This document shows, one piece after another, positions 1 to 13,432 of a stretch of DNA of 64,000 bases. Made by a program: the position numbers and the translations under genes. Source of the DNA: Yamagishiella unicocca (lineage: Eukaryota > Chlorophyta > Chlorophyceae > Chlamydomonadales > Volvocaceae); assembly GCA_003116995.1 (NCBI GenBank), contig BDSL01000207.1:1-64000 (forward strand). The letters run 5' to 3'. Position 1 is the first letter of the stretch, and each line of letters starts with the position of its first letter. Under the pieces are notes generated by a model. It did not search any database, had not been told where the DNA came from, and saw only the letters and a program-made list of their open reading frames with translations.

Positions 1-104
1 CCCACGCATAAGGTCCCCTGTCCACCCTCGCCTTCCCAACACATGGCCGCAGCCACAGCCCACGCATAAGGTCCCCTGTCCACCCTCGCCTTCCCAACAC
101 ATGG
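1..104. repeat. 58-bp minisatellite, left piece
   Basis: About 1.8 copies of a 58-bp C-rich unit (it begins CCCACGCATAAGGTCCCC and contains CCTTCCCAACACATGG). The piece is cut by the window edge, so the array may continue to the left. It ends abruptly after ACACATGG, where unique sequence starts. The same unit returns at 1547-2246. Confidence 0.95.
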
Positions 105-1546
105 CACCAAACCCCGAAGCATGCCGTTCTTGACCCCAAACCCAGCCAGCACATGCCGTAAACGATTCCCGAAGCCGGCCCATCCCTGAGCAAGCACACC
201 CTTGACAGGACTCCGCGACGGCCAAAGAAGCTCCTCCATGGTGGGCGTCTGCTGGCCAGCAGCTGCGACAGCTAGCGTACGACGACGGCGGCAGCTGCTA
301 GCTTACTTGCCACCCCCGAACCGGTGCTGCGGAGCTCCCCTGGAGCTAGCATAGGGTATCTGCGGGACACCATTGATGATGAGGACTGCGTTAGTTGATT
401 CGTGATGACTGTTTATTACGCGCCAGCATCGTATTCCATCCCGCGTGCTGAACGAATGACCCCCCTTTACGCTGCCAACATCATGCACCTCCCTCATCCA
501 CACAGCTCCCCCCGGGACCCGCACCTGCCTCACCAGCGTAGCCCTTGCAGGCGCAGATTCTTGCAGCAGGCAGGGAGCTCCGAGCTCCGGAGTCCGGCCG
601 GGGCGCAGTAGTCGCACGGAGGTCTCCAGGGACGAAGGGCAGGCCAGCTCGGGCGATGCAGGGTGGCAGACAGAATTGGTGTGGGAGGAAGTGGGGGCAC
701 TTAGTTGGTGCACGGTGCACAACGGTCGGTGACGTGTACGTATATATGGGGCTTGGCACACGCACAGGGAACGCCGGGACGATGCGAAGGGCGGGGCAAG
801 GTATCCGCTGCACCGAAGGCTGGATTCTTGCTGTGAGAAAGCTGGCTGCTGCTGAAGGCTGCGCGGGTGGCTGACGGGTGGCTGACGCTGAAGGGCTGCG
901 CGCCGCTGCTGGCTGCTGGCTGAAGTACCGGCTGAGCAGTGCAGCAGGTACCTTGCCCCACCCGATCGATCGTCCGTGGCAAGCGCGCGCGTTGCGAGCA
1001 ACGCAGGTCGGAAAACGTGCATTGCAAGCAGCAGGCAGCATCCCACTGAAGTTACCCAAAGCCACGTGGCTTGCAGCCCAACGAAGGTTCCCCGAACCTG
1101 ACCTTACGTGTCGCTGGCCAAGTGGCCTGCCTGCCCTGCTGGCCATACCTCACCCCCAAACCGAAACCTCACGGGCCACCCCCGTGCCCGGAGCCCCGGA
1201 CTCAGCTGTGCGCACCTTGCCGTACGTTATTCCTGCCCAGTAATGTCGCTGCAGTCGGGATCGAGTTGCCGCCAGCCACAGCGGTAGCAACGGCGGTCCT
1301 CGTCATCGCCGCATCACGCACCAGCATCTGAAGGAAGCTCCGCCGCCTGTAATCCGTGGGGAGCAGTGTTTTGGTTTAGATAACATTGTGTGGGTTTGTA
1401 ACATAGGTGAGCATCAGCACTGAACGCGAGCACACCATGCTGTACCCACCTGCCAAGATGGTCTTGCGTACGTGCTTGTCCGAACGTCTCCTGAATAGGC
1501 CACCTAAACTGCAGGCAATGAGCCAGTTGCCGTACATCGTCCACCC
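105..1546. other. unique GC-rich spacer between the two minisatellite pieces
   Basis: No gene supported. Several frames on both strands are open for 60-250 codons, but they overlap each other, show no recognisable domain and have low-complexity Pro/Ser/Arg/Ala composition, as expected of GC-rich non-coding DNA. No RNA gene, terminal inverted repeat or clear target-site duplication was seen, so I cannot show that this stretch was inserted into the minisatellite. Confidence 0.6.
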
Positions 1547-2246
1547 TGTCCCCCCTCGCCTTCCCAACACATGGCCGCAGCCACAGCCCACGCATAAGGT
1601 CCCCTGTCCCCCCTCGCCTTCCCAACACATGGCCGCAGCCACAGCCCACGCATAAGGTCCCTGTCTTCCCAACACATGGCCGCAGCCACAGCCCACGCAT
1701 AAGGTCCCCTGTCCACCCTCGCCTTCCCAACACATGGCCGCAGCCACAGCCCACGCATAAGGTCCCCTGTCCCCCCTCGCCTTCCCAACACATGGCCGCA
1801 GCCACAGCCCACGCATAAGGTCCCATGTTCACCCTCGCCTTCCCAACACATGGCCGCAGCCACAGCCCACGCATAAGGTCCCTGTCTTCCCAACACATGG
1901 CCGCAGCCACAGCCCACGCATAAGGTCCCCTGTCCACCCTCGCCTTCCCAACACATGGCCGCAGCCACAGCCCACGCATAAGGTCCCCTGTCCACCCTCG
2001 CCTTCCCAACACATGGCCGCAGCCACAGCCCACGCATAAGGTCCCCTGTCCACCCTCGCCTTCCCAACACATGGCCGCAGCCACAGCCCACGCATAAGGT
2101 CCCTGACCCCCCTCGCCTTCCAAACACATGGCCGCAGCCACAGCCCGCGCATAAGGTCCCTCGGCTGTCCCCCCTCGCCTTCTCAACACATGGCCGCAGC
2201 CACAGCCCGCGCATAAGGTCCCTGTCCCCCCTCGCCTTCTCAAAGT
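1547..2246. repeat. 58-bp minisatellite, main piece
   Basis: About 12 copies of the same 58-bp unit, with a shortened 47-bp form at about 1660 and 1878 lacking 11 bp around CCACCCTCGCC. The two right-most copies are more diverged (for example CTTCTCAA for CTTCCCAA). All three minus-strand frames lack stops in the unit, so reading frames of up to 387 codons run through it. Because 58 is not a multiple of three, each copy is read in a different frame, which argues against coding. Confidence 0.95.
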
Positions 2247-2849
2247 CCGCCCATCCCGGTGCAGAAATATCCTACCTTTCTTCAAGAAAAGCGCGAGCTG
2301 CGACCATGAGCTCCTCCGTAGGCGGCGACGATGACACGCATCCCATCCAAACCACAGGACATCCTGCACGGTGCATGATACTATTATATATATGATACGA
2401 TATGATACGATGTCTACAAAAGAATCATGAATACCGGCCTGTGCTGACAAGATGAGGCCGTCGCAGGATATGAGCACAAAGCCAGCCTTATTATGTATTA
2501 TGAATATGTAGGATTTCAGACAGTCTTATACTGCCGGCTCGTATACTTAATGGCCTGAAGCGCGGACGACGTACCGTAACGCTCAACTCCATTTCGTGGC
2601 AAATCAGCAAAGGCCCGCAGACCTTGAACAGCGTAAGCTCCATCGTACAACCTGCTGGACGCGGAGGAAAAGGAAAGCAATTGCGGGCAGCCGGGCTTGA
2701 CATCGGCGTGTGCATTAATGTAATATTCTGCCTATGATGCGCTATCATAACCCTCACCTCATCGCAGGAGGTCACACACCGCCGCAAAGGTGACGAATGA
2801 AGATGGCGCCAGACACGCACAACGCTGTCGTCCCTGGGTATTGGCGTAT
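2247..2849. other. unique, more AT-rich spacer
   Basis: No supported gene. It contains a short AT-rich patch at about 2380-2412 with repeated ATGATACGAT-like words. From about 2776 the sequence begins to resemble the neighbouring 274-bp satellite loosely. Confidence 0.5.
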
Positions 2850-3060
2850 TGCCAACGGCCTAAGCAACACCCAGTGACAATCCGCAACCGGAACCGACCG
2901 AAACCCAACCCGAGCCGAGGTAGGCGGCGGAGGTGCGGGAAGGGGTGGATAGAGGGGTGGAATGATGAAACGGTCTTGATCGTAGGTCGGTCTTGAGCGT
3001 AGGTCTTGCTTGGGTTCAACGAGGTGTTTCGCTCGGTTCGTACGTAGCGACAACCTGCAT
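2850..3060. repeat. diverged left-edge copy of the 274-bp satellite
   Basis: Recognisable by the CGGTCTTGATCGTAGG words, the GTTTCGCTCGGTTCG segment and AACCCAACCCGAG. It lacks one sub-repeat and reads CACCCAGTGACA where the core has CACTTGCTAGGT. That variant is shared with the right-edge copies. Confidence 0.85.
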
Positions 3061-6000
3061 TAGGGGCGGGGGGAATGTAAGTGTCAGAGTCCGATGCTCC
3101 TCGTAAAGAAAATGCCAAGTGCCGTCCTTGGGTGTTGCAACACTTGCTAGGTCTGGAACCGAAAACAAATCCCAACCCAGGAAGAGGTAGGAGGAGGTGA
3201 GGGGAGGGGTCGAGGGAGGGCGGGCGGGGTGGAAACGGTCTTGATCGTAGGTCTTGATCGTAGGTCGGTCTTGAGCGTAGGTCTTGGGTTCAACGAGGTG
3301 TTTCGCTCGGTTCGTAGCGCAACCTGCATTAGGGGGGGGCGAAAATGTGGGTGTCAGAGTCCGATGCTCCTCGTAAAGAAAATGCCAAGTGCCGTCCTTG
3401 GGTGTTGCAACACTTGCTAGGTCTGGAACCGAAACCAAATCCCAACCCAGGAAGAGGTAGGAGGAGGTGAGGGGACGGAGGGGTCGAGGGAGGGCGGGCG
3501 GGGTGGAAACGGTCTTGATCGTAGGTCTTGATCGTAGGTCGGTCTTGAGCGTAGGTCTTGGGTTCAACGAGGTGTTTCGCTCGGTTCGTAGCGCAACCTG
3601 CATTAGGGGGGGGCGAAAATGTGGGTGTCAGAGTCCGATGCTCCTCGTAAAGAAAATGCCAAGTGCCGTCCTTGGGTGTTGCAACACTTGCTAGGTCTGG
3701 ATCCGAAACCAAATCCCAACCCAGGAAGAGGTAGGAGGAGGTGAGGGGACGGAGGGGTCGAGGGAGGGCGGGCGGGGTGGAAACGGTCTTGATCGTAGGT
3801 CTTGATCGTAGGTCGGTCTTGAGCGTAGGTCTTGGGTTCAACGAGGTGTTTCGCTCGGTTCGTAGCGCAACCTGCATTAGGGGGGGGCGAAAATGTGGGT
3901 GTCAGAGTCCGATGCTCCTCGTAAAGAAAATGCCAAGTGCCGTCCTTGGGTGTTGCAACACTTGCTAGGTCTGGAACCGAAACCAAATCCCAACCCAGGA
4001 AGAGGTAGGAGGAGGTGAGGGGACGGAGGGGTCGAGGGAGGGCGGGCGGGGTGGAAACGGTCTTGATCGTAGGTCTTGATCGTAGGTCGGTCTTGAGCGT
4101 AGGTCTTGGGTTCAACGAGGTGTTTCGCTCGGTTCGTAGCGCAACCTGCATTAGGGGGGGGCGAAAATGTGGGTGTCAGAGTCCGATGCTCCTCGTAAAG
4201 AAAATGCCAAGTGCCGTCCTTGGGTGTTGCAACACTTGCTAGGTCTGGAACCGAAACCAAATCCCAACCCAGGAAGAGGTAGGAGGAGGTGAGGGGACGG
4301 AGGGGTCGAGGGAGGGCGGGCGGGGTGGAAACGGTCTTGATCGTAGGTCTTGATCGTAGGTCGGTCTTGAGCGTAGGTCTTGGGTTCAACGAGGTGTTTC
4401 GCTCGGTTCGTAGCGCAACCTGCATTAGGGGGGGGCGAAAATGTGGGTGTCAGAGTCCGATGCTCCTCGTAAAGAAAATGCCAAGTGCCGTCCTTGGGTG
4501 TTGCAACACTTGCTAGGTCTGGAACCGAAACCAAATCCCAACCCAGGAAGAGGTAGGAGGAGGTGAGGGGACGGAGGGGTCGAGGGAGGGCGGGCGGGGT
4601 GGAAACGGTCTTGATCGTAGGTCTTGATCGTAGGTCGGTCTTGAGCGTAGGTCTTGGGTTCAACGAGGTGTTTCGCTCGGTTCGTAGCGCAACCTGCATT
4701 AGGGGGGGGGGCGAAAATGTGGGTGTCAGAGTCCGATGCTCCTCGTAAAGAAAATGCCAAGTGCCGTCCTTGGGTGTTGCAACACTTGCTAGGTCTGGAA
4801 CCGAAACCAAATCCCAACCCAGGAAGAGGTAGGAGGAGGTGAGGGGACGGAGGGGTCGAGGGAGGGCGGGCGGGGTGGAAACGGTCTTGATCGTAGGTCT
4901 TGATCGTAGGTCGGTCTTGAGCGTAGGTCTTGGGTTCAACGAGGTGCGTGTTTCGCTCGGTTCGTAGCGCAACCTGCATTAGGGGGGGGCGAAAATGTGG
5001 GTGTCAGAGTCCGATGCTCCTCGTAAAGAAAATGCCAAGTGCCGTCCTTGGGTGTTGCAACACTTGCTAGGTCTGGAACCGAAACCAAATCCCAACCCAG
5101 GAAGAGGTAGGAGGAGGTGAGGGGACGGAGGGGTCGAGGGAGGGCGGGCGGGGTGGAAACGGTCTTGATCGTAGGTCTTGATCGTAGGTCGGTCTTGAGC
5201 GTAGGTCTTGGGTTCAACGAGGTGTTTCGCTCGGTTCGTAGCGCAACCTGCATTAGGGGGGGGCGAAAATGTGGGTGTCAGAGTCCGATGCTCCTCGTAA
5301 AGAAAATGCCAAGTGCCGTCCTTGGGTGTTGCAACACTTGCTAGGTCTGGAACCGAAACCAAATCCCAACCCAGGAAGAGGTAGGAGGAGGTGAGGGGAC
5401 GGAGGGGTCGAGGGAGGGCGGGCGGGGTGGAAACGGTCTTGATCGTAGGTCTTGATCGTAGGTCGGTCTTGAGCGTAGGTCTTGGGTTCAACGAGGTGTT
5501 TCGCTCGGTTCGTAGCGCAACCTGCATTAGGGGGGGGCGAAAATGTGGGTGTCAGAGTCCGATGCTCCTCGTAAAGAAAATGCCAAGTGCCGTCCTTGGG
5601 TGTTGCAACACTTGCTAGGTCTGGAACCGAAACCAAATCCCAACCCAGGAAGAGGTAGGAGGAGGTGAGGGGACGGAGGGGTCGAGGGAGGGCGGGCGGG
5701 GTGGAAACGGTCTTGATCGTAGGTCTTGATCGTAGGTCGGTCTTGAGCGTAGGTCTTGGGTTCAACGAGGTGTTTCGCTCGGTTCGTAGCGCAACCTGCA
5801 TTAGGGGGGGGCGAAAATGTGGGTGTCAGAGTCCGATGCTCCTCGTAAAGAAAATGCCAAGTGCCGTCCTTGGGTGTTGCAACACTTGCTAGGTCTGGAA
5901 CCGAAACCAAATCCCAACCCAGGAAGAGGTAGGAGGAGGTGAGGGGACGGAGGGGTCGAGGGAGGGCGGGCGGGGTGGAAACGGTCTTGATCGTAGGTCT

Positions 6001-9000
6001 TGATCGTAGGTCGGTCTTGAGCGTAGGTCTTGGGTTCAACGAGGTGTTTCGCTCGGTTCGTAGCGCAACCTGCATTAGGGGGGGGCGAAATGTGGGTGTC
6101 AGAGTCCGATGCTCCTCGTAAAGAAAATGCCAAGTGCCGTCCTTGGGTGTTGCAACACTTGCTAGGTCTGGAACCGAAACCAAATCCCAACCCAGGAAGA
6201 GGTAGGAGGAGGTGAGGGGACGGAGGGGTCGAGGGAGGGCGGGCGGGGTGGAAACGGTCTTGATCGTAGGTCTTGATCGTAGGTCGGTCTTGAGCGTAGG
6301 TCTTGGGTTCAACGAGGTGTTTCGCTCGGTTCGTAGCGCAACCTGCATTAGGGGGGGGCGAAAATGTGGGTGTCAGAGTCCGATGCTCCTCGTAAAGAAA
6401 ATGCCAAGTGCCGTCCTTGGGTGTTGCAACACTTGCTAGGTCTGGAACCGAAACCAAATCCCAACCCAGGAAGAGGTAGGAGGAGGTGAGGGGACGGAGG
6501 GGTCGAGGGAGGGCGGGCGGGGTGGAAACGGTCTTGATCGTAGGTCTTGATCGTAGGTCGGTCTTGAGCGTAGGTCTTGGGTTCAACGAGGTGTTTCGCT
6601 CGGTTCGTAGCGCAACCTGCATTAGGGGGGGGCGAAAATGTGGGTGTCAGAGTCCGATGCTCCTCGTAAAGAAAATGCCAAGTGCCGTCCTTGGGTGTTG
6701 CAACACTTGCTAGGTCTGGAACCGAAACCAAATCCCAACCCAGGAAGAGGTAGGAGGAGGTGAGGGGACGGAGGGGTCGAGGGAGGGCGGGCGGGGTGGA
6801 AACGGTCTTGATCGTAGGTCTTGATCGTAGGTCGGTCTTGAGCGTAGGTCTTGGGTTCAACGAGGTGTTTCGCTCGGTTCGTAGCGCAACCTGCATTAGG
6901 GGGGGGGCGAAAATGTGGGTGTCAGAGTCCGATGCTCCTCGTAAAGAAAATGCCAAGTGCCGTCCTTGGGTGTTGCAACACTTGCTAGGTCTGGAACCGA
7001 AACCAAATCCCAACCCAGGAAGAGGTAGGAGGAGGTGAGGGGACGGAGGGGTCGAGGGAGGGCGGGCGGGGTGGAAACGGTCTTGATCGTAGGTCTTGAT
7101 CGTAGGTCGGTCTTGAGCGTAGGTCTTGGGTTCAACGAGGTGTTTCGCTCGGTTCGTAGCGCAACCTGCATTAGGGGGGGGCGAAAATGTGGGTGTCAGA
7201 GTCCGATGCTCCTCGTAAAGAAAATGCCAAGTGCCGTCCTTGGGTGTTGCAACACTTGCTAGGTCTGGAACCGAAACCAAATCCCAACCCAGGAAGAGGT
7301 AGGAGGAGGTGAGGGGACGGAGGGGTCGAGGGAGGGCGGGCGGGGTGGAAACGGTCTTGATCGTAGGTCTTGATCGTAGGTCGGTCTTGAGCGTAGGTCT
7401 TGGGTTCAACGAGGTGTTTCGCTCGGTTCGTAGCGCAACCTGCATTAGGGGGGGGCGAAAATGTGGGTGTCAGAGTCCGATGCTCCTCGTAAAGAAAATG
7501 CCAAGTGCCGTCCTTGGGTGTTGCAACACTTGCTAGGTCTGGAACCGAAACCAAATCCCAACCCAGGAAGAGGTAGGAGGAGGTGAGGGGACGGAGGGGT
7601 CGAGGGAGGGCGGGCGGGGTGGAAACGGTCTTGATCGTAGGTCTTGATCGTAGGTCGGTCTTGAGCGTAGGTCTTGGGTTCAACGAGGTGTTTCGCTCGG
7701 TTCGTAGCGCAACCTGCATTAGGGGGGGGCGAAAATGTGGGTGTCAGAGTCCGATGCTCCTCGTAAAGAAAATGCCAAGTGCCGTCCTTGGGTGTTGCAA
7801 CACTTGCTAGGTCTGGAACCGAAACCAAATCCCAACCCAGGAAGAGGTAGGAGGAGGTGAGGGGACGGAGGGGTCGAGGGAGGGCGGGCGGGGTGGAAAC
7901 GGTCTTGATCGTAGGTCTTGATCGTAGGTCGGTCTTGAGCGTAGGTCTTGGGTTCAACGAGGTGTTTCGCTCGGTTCGTAGCGCAACCTGCATTAGGGGG
8001 GGGGCGAAAATGTGGGTGTCAGAGTCCGATGCTCCTCGTAAAGAAAATGCCAAGTGCCGTCCTTGGGTGTTGCAACACTTGCTAGGTCTGGAACCGAAAC
8101 CAAATCCCAACCCAGGAAGAGGTAGGAGGAGGTGAGGGGACGGAGGGGTCGAGGGAGGGCGGGCGGGGTGGAAACGGTCTTGATCGTAGGTCTTGATCGT
8201 AGGTCGGTCTTGAGCGTAGGTCTTGGGTTCAACGAGGTGTTTCGCTCGGTTCGTAGCGCAACCTGCATTAGGGGGGGGCGAAAATGTGGGTGTCAGAGTC
8301 CGATGCTCCTCGTAAAGAAAATGCCAAGTGCCGTCCTTGGGTGTTGCAACACTTGCTAGGTCTGGAACCGAAACCAAATCCCAACCCAGGAAGAGGTAGG
8401 AGGAGGTGAGGGGACGGAGGGGTCGAGGGAGGGCGGGCGGGGTGGAAACGGTCTTGATCGTAGGTCTTGATCGTAGGTCGGTCTTGAGCGTAGGTCTTGG
8501 GTTCAACGAGGTGTTTCGCTCGGTTCGTAGCGCAACCTGCATTAGGGGGGGGCGAAAATGTGGGTGTCAGAGTCCGATGCTCCTCGTAAAGAAAATGCCA
8601 AGTGCCGTCCTTGGGTGTTGCAACACTTGCTAGGTCTGGAACCGAAACCAAATCCCAACCCAGGAAGAGGTAGGAGGAGGTGAGGGGACGGAGGGGTCGA
8701 GGGAGGGCGGGCGGGGTGGAAACGGTCTTGATCGTAGGTCTTGATCGTAGGTCGGTCTTGAGCGTAGGTCTTGGGTTCAACGAGGTGTTTCGCTCGGTTC
8801 GTAGCGCAACCTGCATTAGGGGGGGGCGAAAATGTGGGTGTCAGAGTCCGATGCTCCTCGTAAAGAAAATGCCAAGTGCCGTCCTTGGGTGTTGCAACAC
8901 TTGCTAGGTCTGGAACCGAAACCAAATCCCAACCCAGGAAGAGGTAGGAGGAGGTGAGGGGACGGAGGGGTCGAGGGAGGGCGGGCGGGGTGGAAACGGT

Positions 9001-12000
9001 CTTGATCGTAGGTCTTGATCGTAGGTCGGTCTTGAGCGTAGGTCTTGGGTTCAACGAGGTGTTTCGCTCGGTTCGTAGCGCAACCTGCATTAGGGGGGGG
9101 GCGAAAATGTGGGTGTCAGAGTCCGATGCTCCTCGTAAAGAAAATGCCAAGTGCCGTCCTTGGGTGTTGCAACACTTGCTAGGTCTGGAACCGAAACCAA
9201 ATCCCAACCCAGGAAGAGGTAGGAGGAGGTGAGGGGACGGAGGGGTCGAGGGAGGGCGGGCGGGGTGGAAACGGTCTTGATCGTAGGTCTTGATCGTAGG
9301 TCGGTCTTGAGCGTAGGTCTTGGGTTCAACGAGGTGTTTCGCTCGGTTCGTAGCGCAACCTGCATTAGGGGGGGGCGAAATGTGGGTGTCAGAGTCCGAT
9401 GCTCCTCGTAAAGAAAATGCCAAGTGCCGTCCTTGGGTGTTGCAACACTTGCTAGGTCTGGAACCGAAACCAAATCCCAACCCAGGAAGAGGTAGGAGGA
9501 GGTGAGGGGACGGAGGGGTCGAGGGAGGGCGGGCGGGGTGGAAACGGTCTTGATCGTAGGTCTTGATCGTAGGTCGGTCTTGAGCGTAGGTCTTGGGTTC
9601 AACGAGGTGTTTCGCTCGGTTCGTAGCGCAACCTGCATTAGGGGGGGGCGAAAATGTGGGTGTCAGAGTCCGATGCTCCTCGTAAAGAAAATGCCAAGTG
9701 CCGTCCTTGGGTGTTGCAACACTTGCTAGGTCTGGAACCGAAACCAAATCCCAACCCAGGAAGAGGTAGGAGGAGGTGAGGGGACGGAGGGGTCGAGGGA
9801 GGGCGGGCGGGGTGGAAACGGTCTTGATCGTAGGTCTTGATCGTAGGTCGGTCTTGAGCGTAGGTCTTGGGTTCAACGAGGTGTTTCGCTCGGTTCGTAG
9901 CGCAACCTGCATTAGGGGGGGGCGAAAATGTGGGTGTCAGAGTCCGATGCTCCTCGTAAAGAAAATGCCAAGTGCCGTCCTTGGGTGTTGCAACACTTGC
10001 TAGGTCTGGAACCGAAACCAAATCCCAACCCAGGAAGAGGTAGGAGGAGGTGAGGGGACGGAGGGTCGAGGGAGGGCGGGCGGGGTGGAAACGGTCTTGA
10101 TCGTAGGTCTTGATCGTAGGTCGGTCTTGAGCGTAGGTCTTGGGTTCAACGAGGTGTTTCGCTCGGTTCGTAGCGCAACCTGCATTAGGGGGGGGCGAAA
10201 TGTGGGTGTCAGAGTCCGATGCTCCTCGTAAAGAAAATGCCAAGTGCCGTCCTTGGGTGTTGCAACACTTGCTAGGTCTGGAACCGAAACCAAATCCCAA
10301 CCCAGGAAGAGGTAGGAGGAGGTGAGGGACGGAGGGGTCGAGGGAGGGCGGGCGGGGTGGAAACGGTCTTGATCGTAGGTCTTGATCGTAGGTCGGTCTT
10401 GAGCGTAGGTCTTGGGTTCAACGAGGTGTTTCGCTCGGTTCGTAGCGCAACCTGCATTAGGGGGGGGCGAAAATGTGGGTGTCAGAGTCCGATGCTCCTC
10501 GTAAAGAAAATGCCAAGTGCCGTCCTTGGGTGTTGCAACACTTGCTAGGTCTGGAACCGAAACCAAATCCCAACCCAGGAAGAGGTAGGAGGAGGTGAGG
10601 GGACGGAGGGGTCGAGGGAGGGCGGGCGGGGTGGAAACGGTCTTGATCGTAGGTCTTGATCGTAGGTCGGTCTTGAGCGTAGGTCTTGGGTTCAACGAGG
10701 TGTTTCGCTCGGTTCGTAGCGCAACCTGCATTAGGGGGGGGGCGAAAATGTGGGTGTCAGAGTCCGATGCTCCTCGTAAAGAAAATGCCAAGTGCCGTCC
10801 TTGGGTGTTGCAACACTTGCTAGGTCTGGAACCGAAACCAAATCCCAACCCAGGAAGAGGTAGGAGGAGGTGAGGGGACGGAGGGGTCGAGGGAGGGCGG
10901 GCGGGGTGGAAACGGTCTTGATCGTAGGTCTTGATCGTAGGTCGGTCTTGAGCGTAGGTCTTGGGTTCAACGAGGTGTTTCGCTCGGTTCGTAGCGCAAC
11001 CTGCATTAGGGGGGGGCGAAAATGTGGGTGTCAGAGTCCGATGCTCCTCGTAAAGAAAATGCCAAGTGCCGTCCTTGGGTGTTGCAACACTTGCTAGGTC
11101 TGGAACCGAAACCAAATCCCAACCCAGGAAGAGGTAGGAGGAGGTGAGGGGACGGAGGGGTCGAGGGAGGGCGGGCGGGGTGGAAACGGTCTTGATCGTA
11201 GGTCTTGATCGTAGGTCGGTCTTGAGCGTAGGTCTTGGGTTCAACGAGGTGTTTCGCTCGGTTCGTAGCGCAACCTGCATTAGGGGGGGGCGAAAATGTG
11301 GGTGTCAGAGTCCGATGCTCCTCGTAAAGAAAATGCCAAGTGCCGTCCTTGGGTGTTGCAACACTTGCTAGGTCTGGAACCGAAACCAAATCCCAACCCA
11401 GGAAGAGGTAGGAGGAGGTGAGGGGACGGAGGGGTCGAGGGAGGGCGGGCGGGGTGGAAACGGTCTTGATCGTAGGTCTTGATCGTAGGTCGGTCTTGAG
11501 CGTAGGTCTTGGGTTCAACGAGGTGTTTCGCTCGGTTCGTAGCGCAACCTGCATTAGGGGGGGGCGAAAATGTGGGTGTCAGAGTCCGATGCTCCTCGTA
11601 AAGAAAATGCCAAGTGCCGTCCTTGGGTGTTGCAACACTTGCTAGGTCTGGAACCGAAACCAAATCCCAACCCAGGAAGAGGTAGGAGGAGGTGAGGGGA
11701 CGGAGGGGTCGAGGGAGGGCGGGCGGGGTGGAAACGGTCTTGATCGTAGGTCTTGATCGTAGGTCGGTCTTGAGCGTAGGTCTTGGGTTCAACGAGGTGT
11801 TTCGCTCGGTTCGTAGCGCAACCTGCATTAGGGGGGGGCGAAAATGTGGGTGTCAGAGTCCGATGCTCCTCGTAAAGAAAATGCCAAGTGCCGTCCTTGG
11901 GTGTTGCAACACTTGCTAGGTCTGGAACCGAAACCAAATCCCAACCCAGGAAGAGGTAGGAGGAGGTGAGGGGACGGAGGGGTCGAGGGAGGGCGGGCGG

Positions 12001-13432
12001 GGTGGAAACGGTCTTGATCGTAGGTCTTGATCGTAGGTCGGTCTTGAGCGTAGGTCTTGGGTTCAACGAGGTGTTTCGCTCGGTTCGTAGCGCAACCTGC
12101 ATTAGGGGGGGGCGAAAATGTGGGTGTCAGAGTCCGATGCTCCTCGTAAAGAAAATGCCAAGTGCCGTCCTTGGGTGTTGCAACACTTGCTAGGTCTGGA
12201 ACCGAAACCAAATCCCAACCCAGGAAGAGGTAGGAGGAGGTGAGGGGACGGAGGGGTCGAGGGAGGGCGGGCGGGGTGGAAACGGTCTTGATCGTAGGTC
12301 TTGATCGTAGGTCGGTCTTGAGCGTAGGTCTTGGGTTCAACGAGGTGTTTCGCTCGGTTCGTAGCGCAACCTGCATTAGGGGGGGGCGAAAATGTGGGTG
12401 TCAGAGTCCGATGCTCCTCGTAAAGAAAATGCCAAGTGCCGTCCTTGGGTGTTGCAACACTTGCTAGGTCTGGAACCGAAACCAAATCCCAACCCAGGAA
12501 GAGGTAGGAGGAGGTGAGGGGACGGAGGGGTCGAGGGAGGGCGGGCGGGGTGGAAACGGTCTTGATCGTAGGTCTTGATCGTAGGTCGGTCTTGAGCGTA
12601 GGTCTTGGGTTCAACGAGGTGTTTCGCTCGGTTCGTAGCGCAACCTGCATTAGGGGGGGGCGAAAATGTGGGTGTCAGAGTCCGATGCTCCTCGTAAAGA
12701 AAATGCCAAGTGCCGTCCTTGGGTGTTGCAACACTTGCTAGGTCTGGAACCGAAACCAAATCCCAACCCAGGAAGAGGTAGGAGGAGGTGAGGGGACGGA
12801 GGGGTCGAGGGAGGGCGGGCGGGGTGGAAACGGTCTTGATCGTAGGTCTTGATCGTAGGTCGGTCTTGAGCGTAGGTCTTGGGTTCAACGAGGTGTTTCG
12901 CTCGGTTCGTAGCGCAACCTGCATTAGGGGGGGGCGAAAATGTGGGTGTCAGAGTCCGATGCTCCTCGTAAAGAAAATGCCAAGTGCCGTCCTTGGGTGT
13001 TGCAACACTTGCTAGGTCTGGAACCGAAACCAAATCCCAACCCAGGAAGAGGTAGGAGGAGGTGAGGGGACGGAGGGGTCGAGGGAGGGCGGGCGGGGTG
13101 GAAACGGTCTTGATCGTAGGTCTTGATCGTAGGTCGGTCTTGAGCGTAGGTCTTGGGTTCAACGAGGTGTTTCGCTCGGTTCGTAGCGCAACCTGCATTA
13201 GGGGGGGGCGAAAATGTGGGTGTCAGAGTCCGATGCTCCTCGTAAAGAAAATGCCAAGTGCCGTCCTTGGGTGTTGCAACACTTGCTAGGTCTGGAACCG
13301 AAACCAAATCCCAACCCAGGAAGAGGTAGGAGGAGGTGAGGGGACGGAGGGGTCGAGGGAGGGCGGGCGGGGTGGAAACGGTCTTGATCGTAGGTCTTGA
13401 TCGTAGGTCGGTCTTGAGCGTAGGTCTTGGGT

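Noticed and set aside
303..1046. 247-codon minus-strand frame near the left end
   Set aside because: It overlaps other open frames of similar length on both strands, has low-complexity Ser/Arg/Pro content and matches no family I recognise.
1314..2477. 387-codon minus-strand frame with Gly/Cys/Arg repeats through the 58-bp minisatellite
   Set aside because: All three minus frames are open, the unit shifts frame at every copy, and the non-repeat ends have no recognisable domain.
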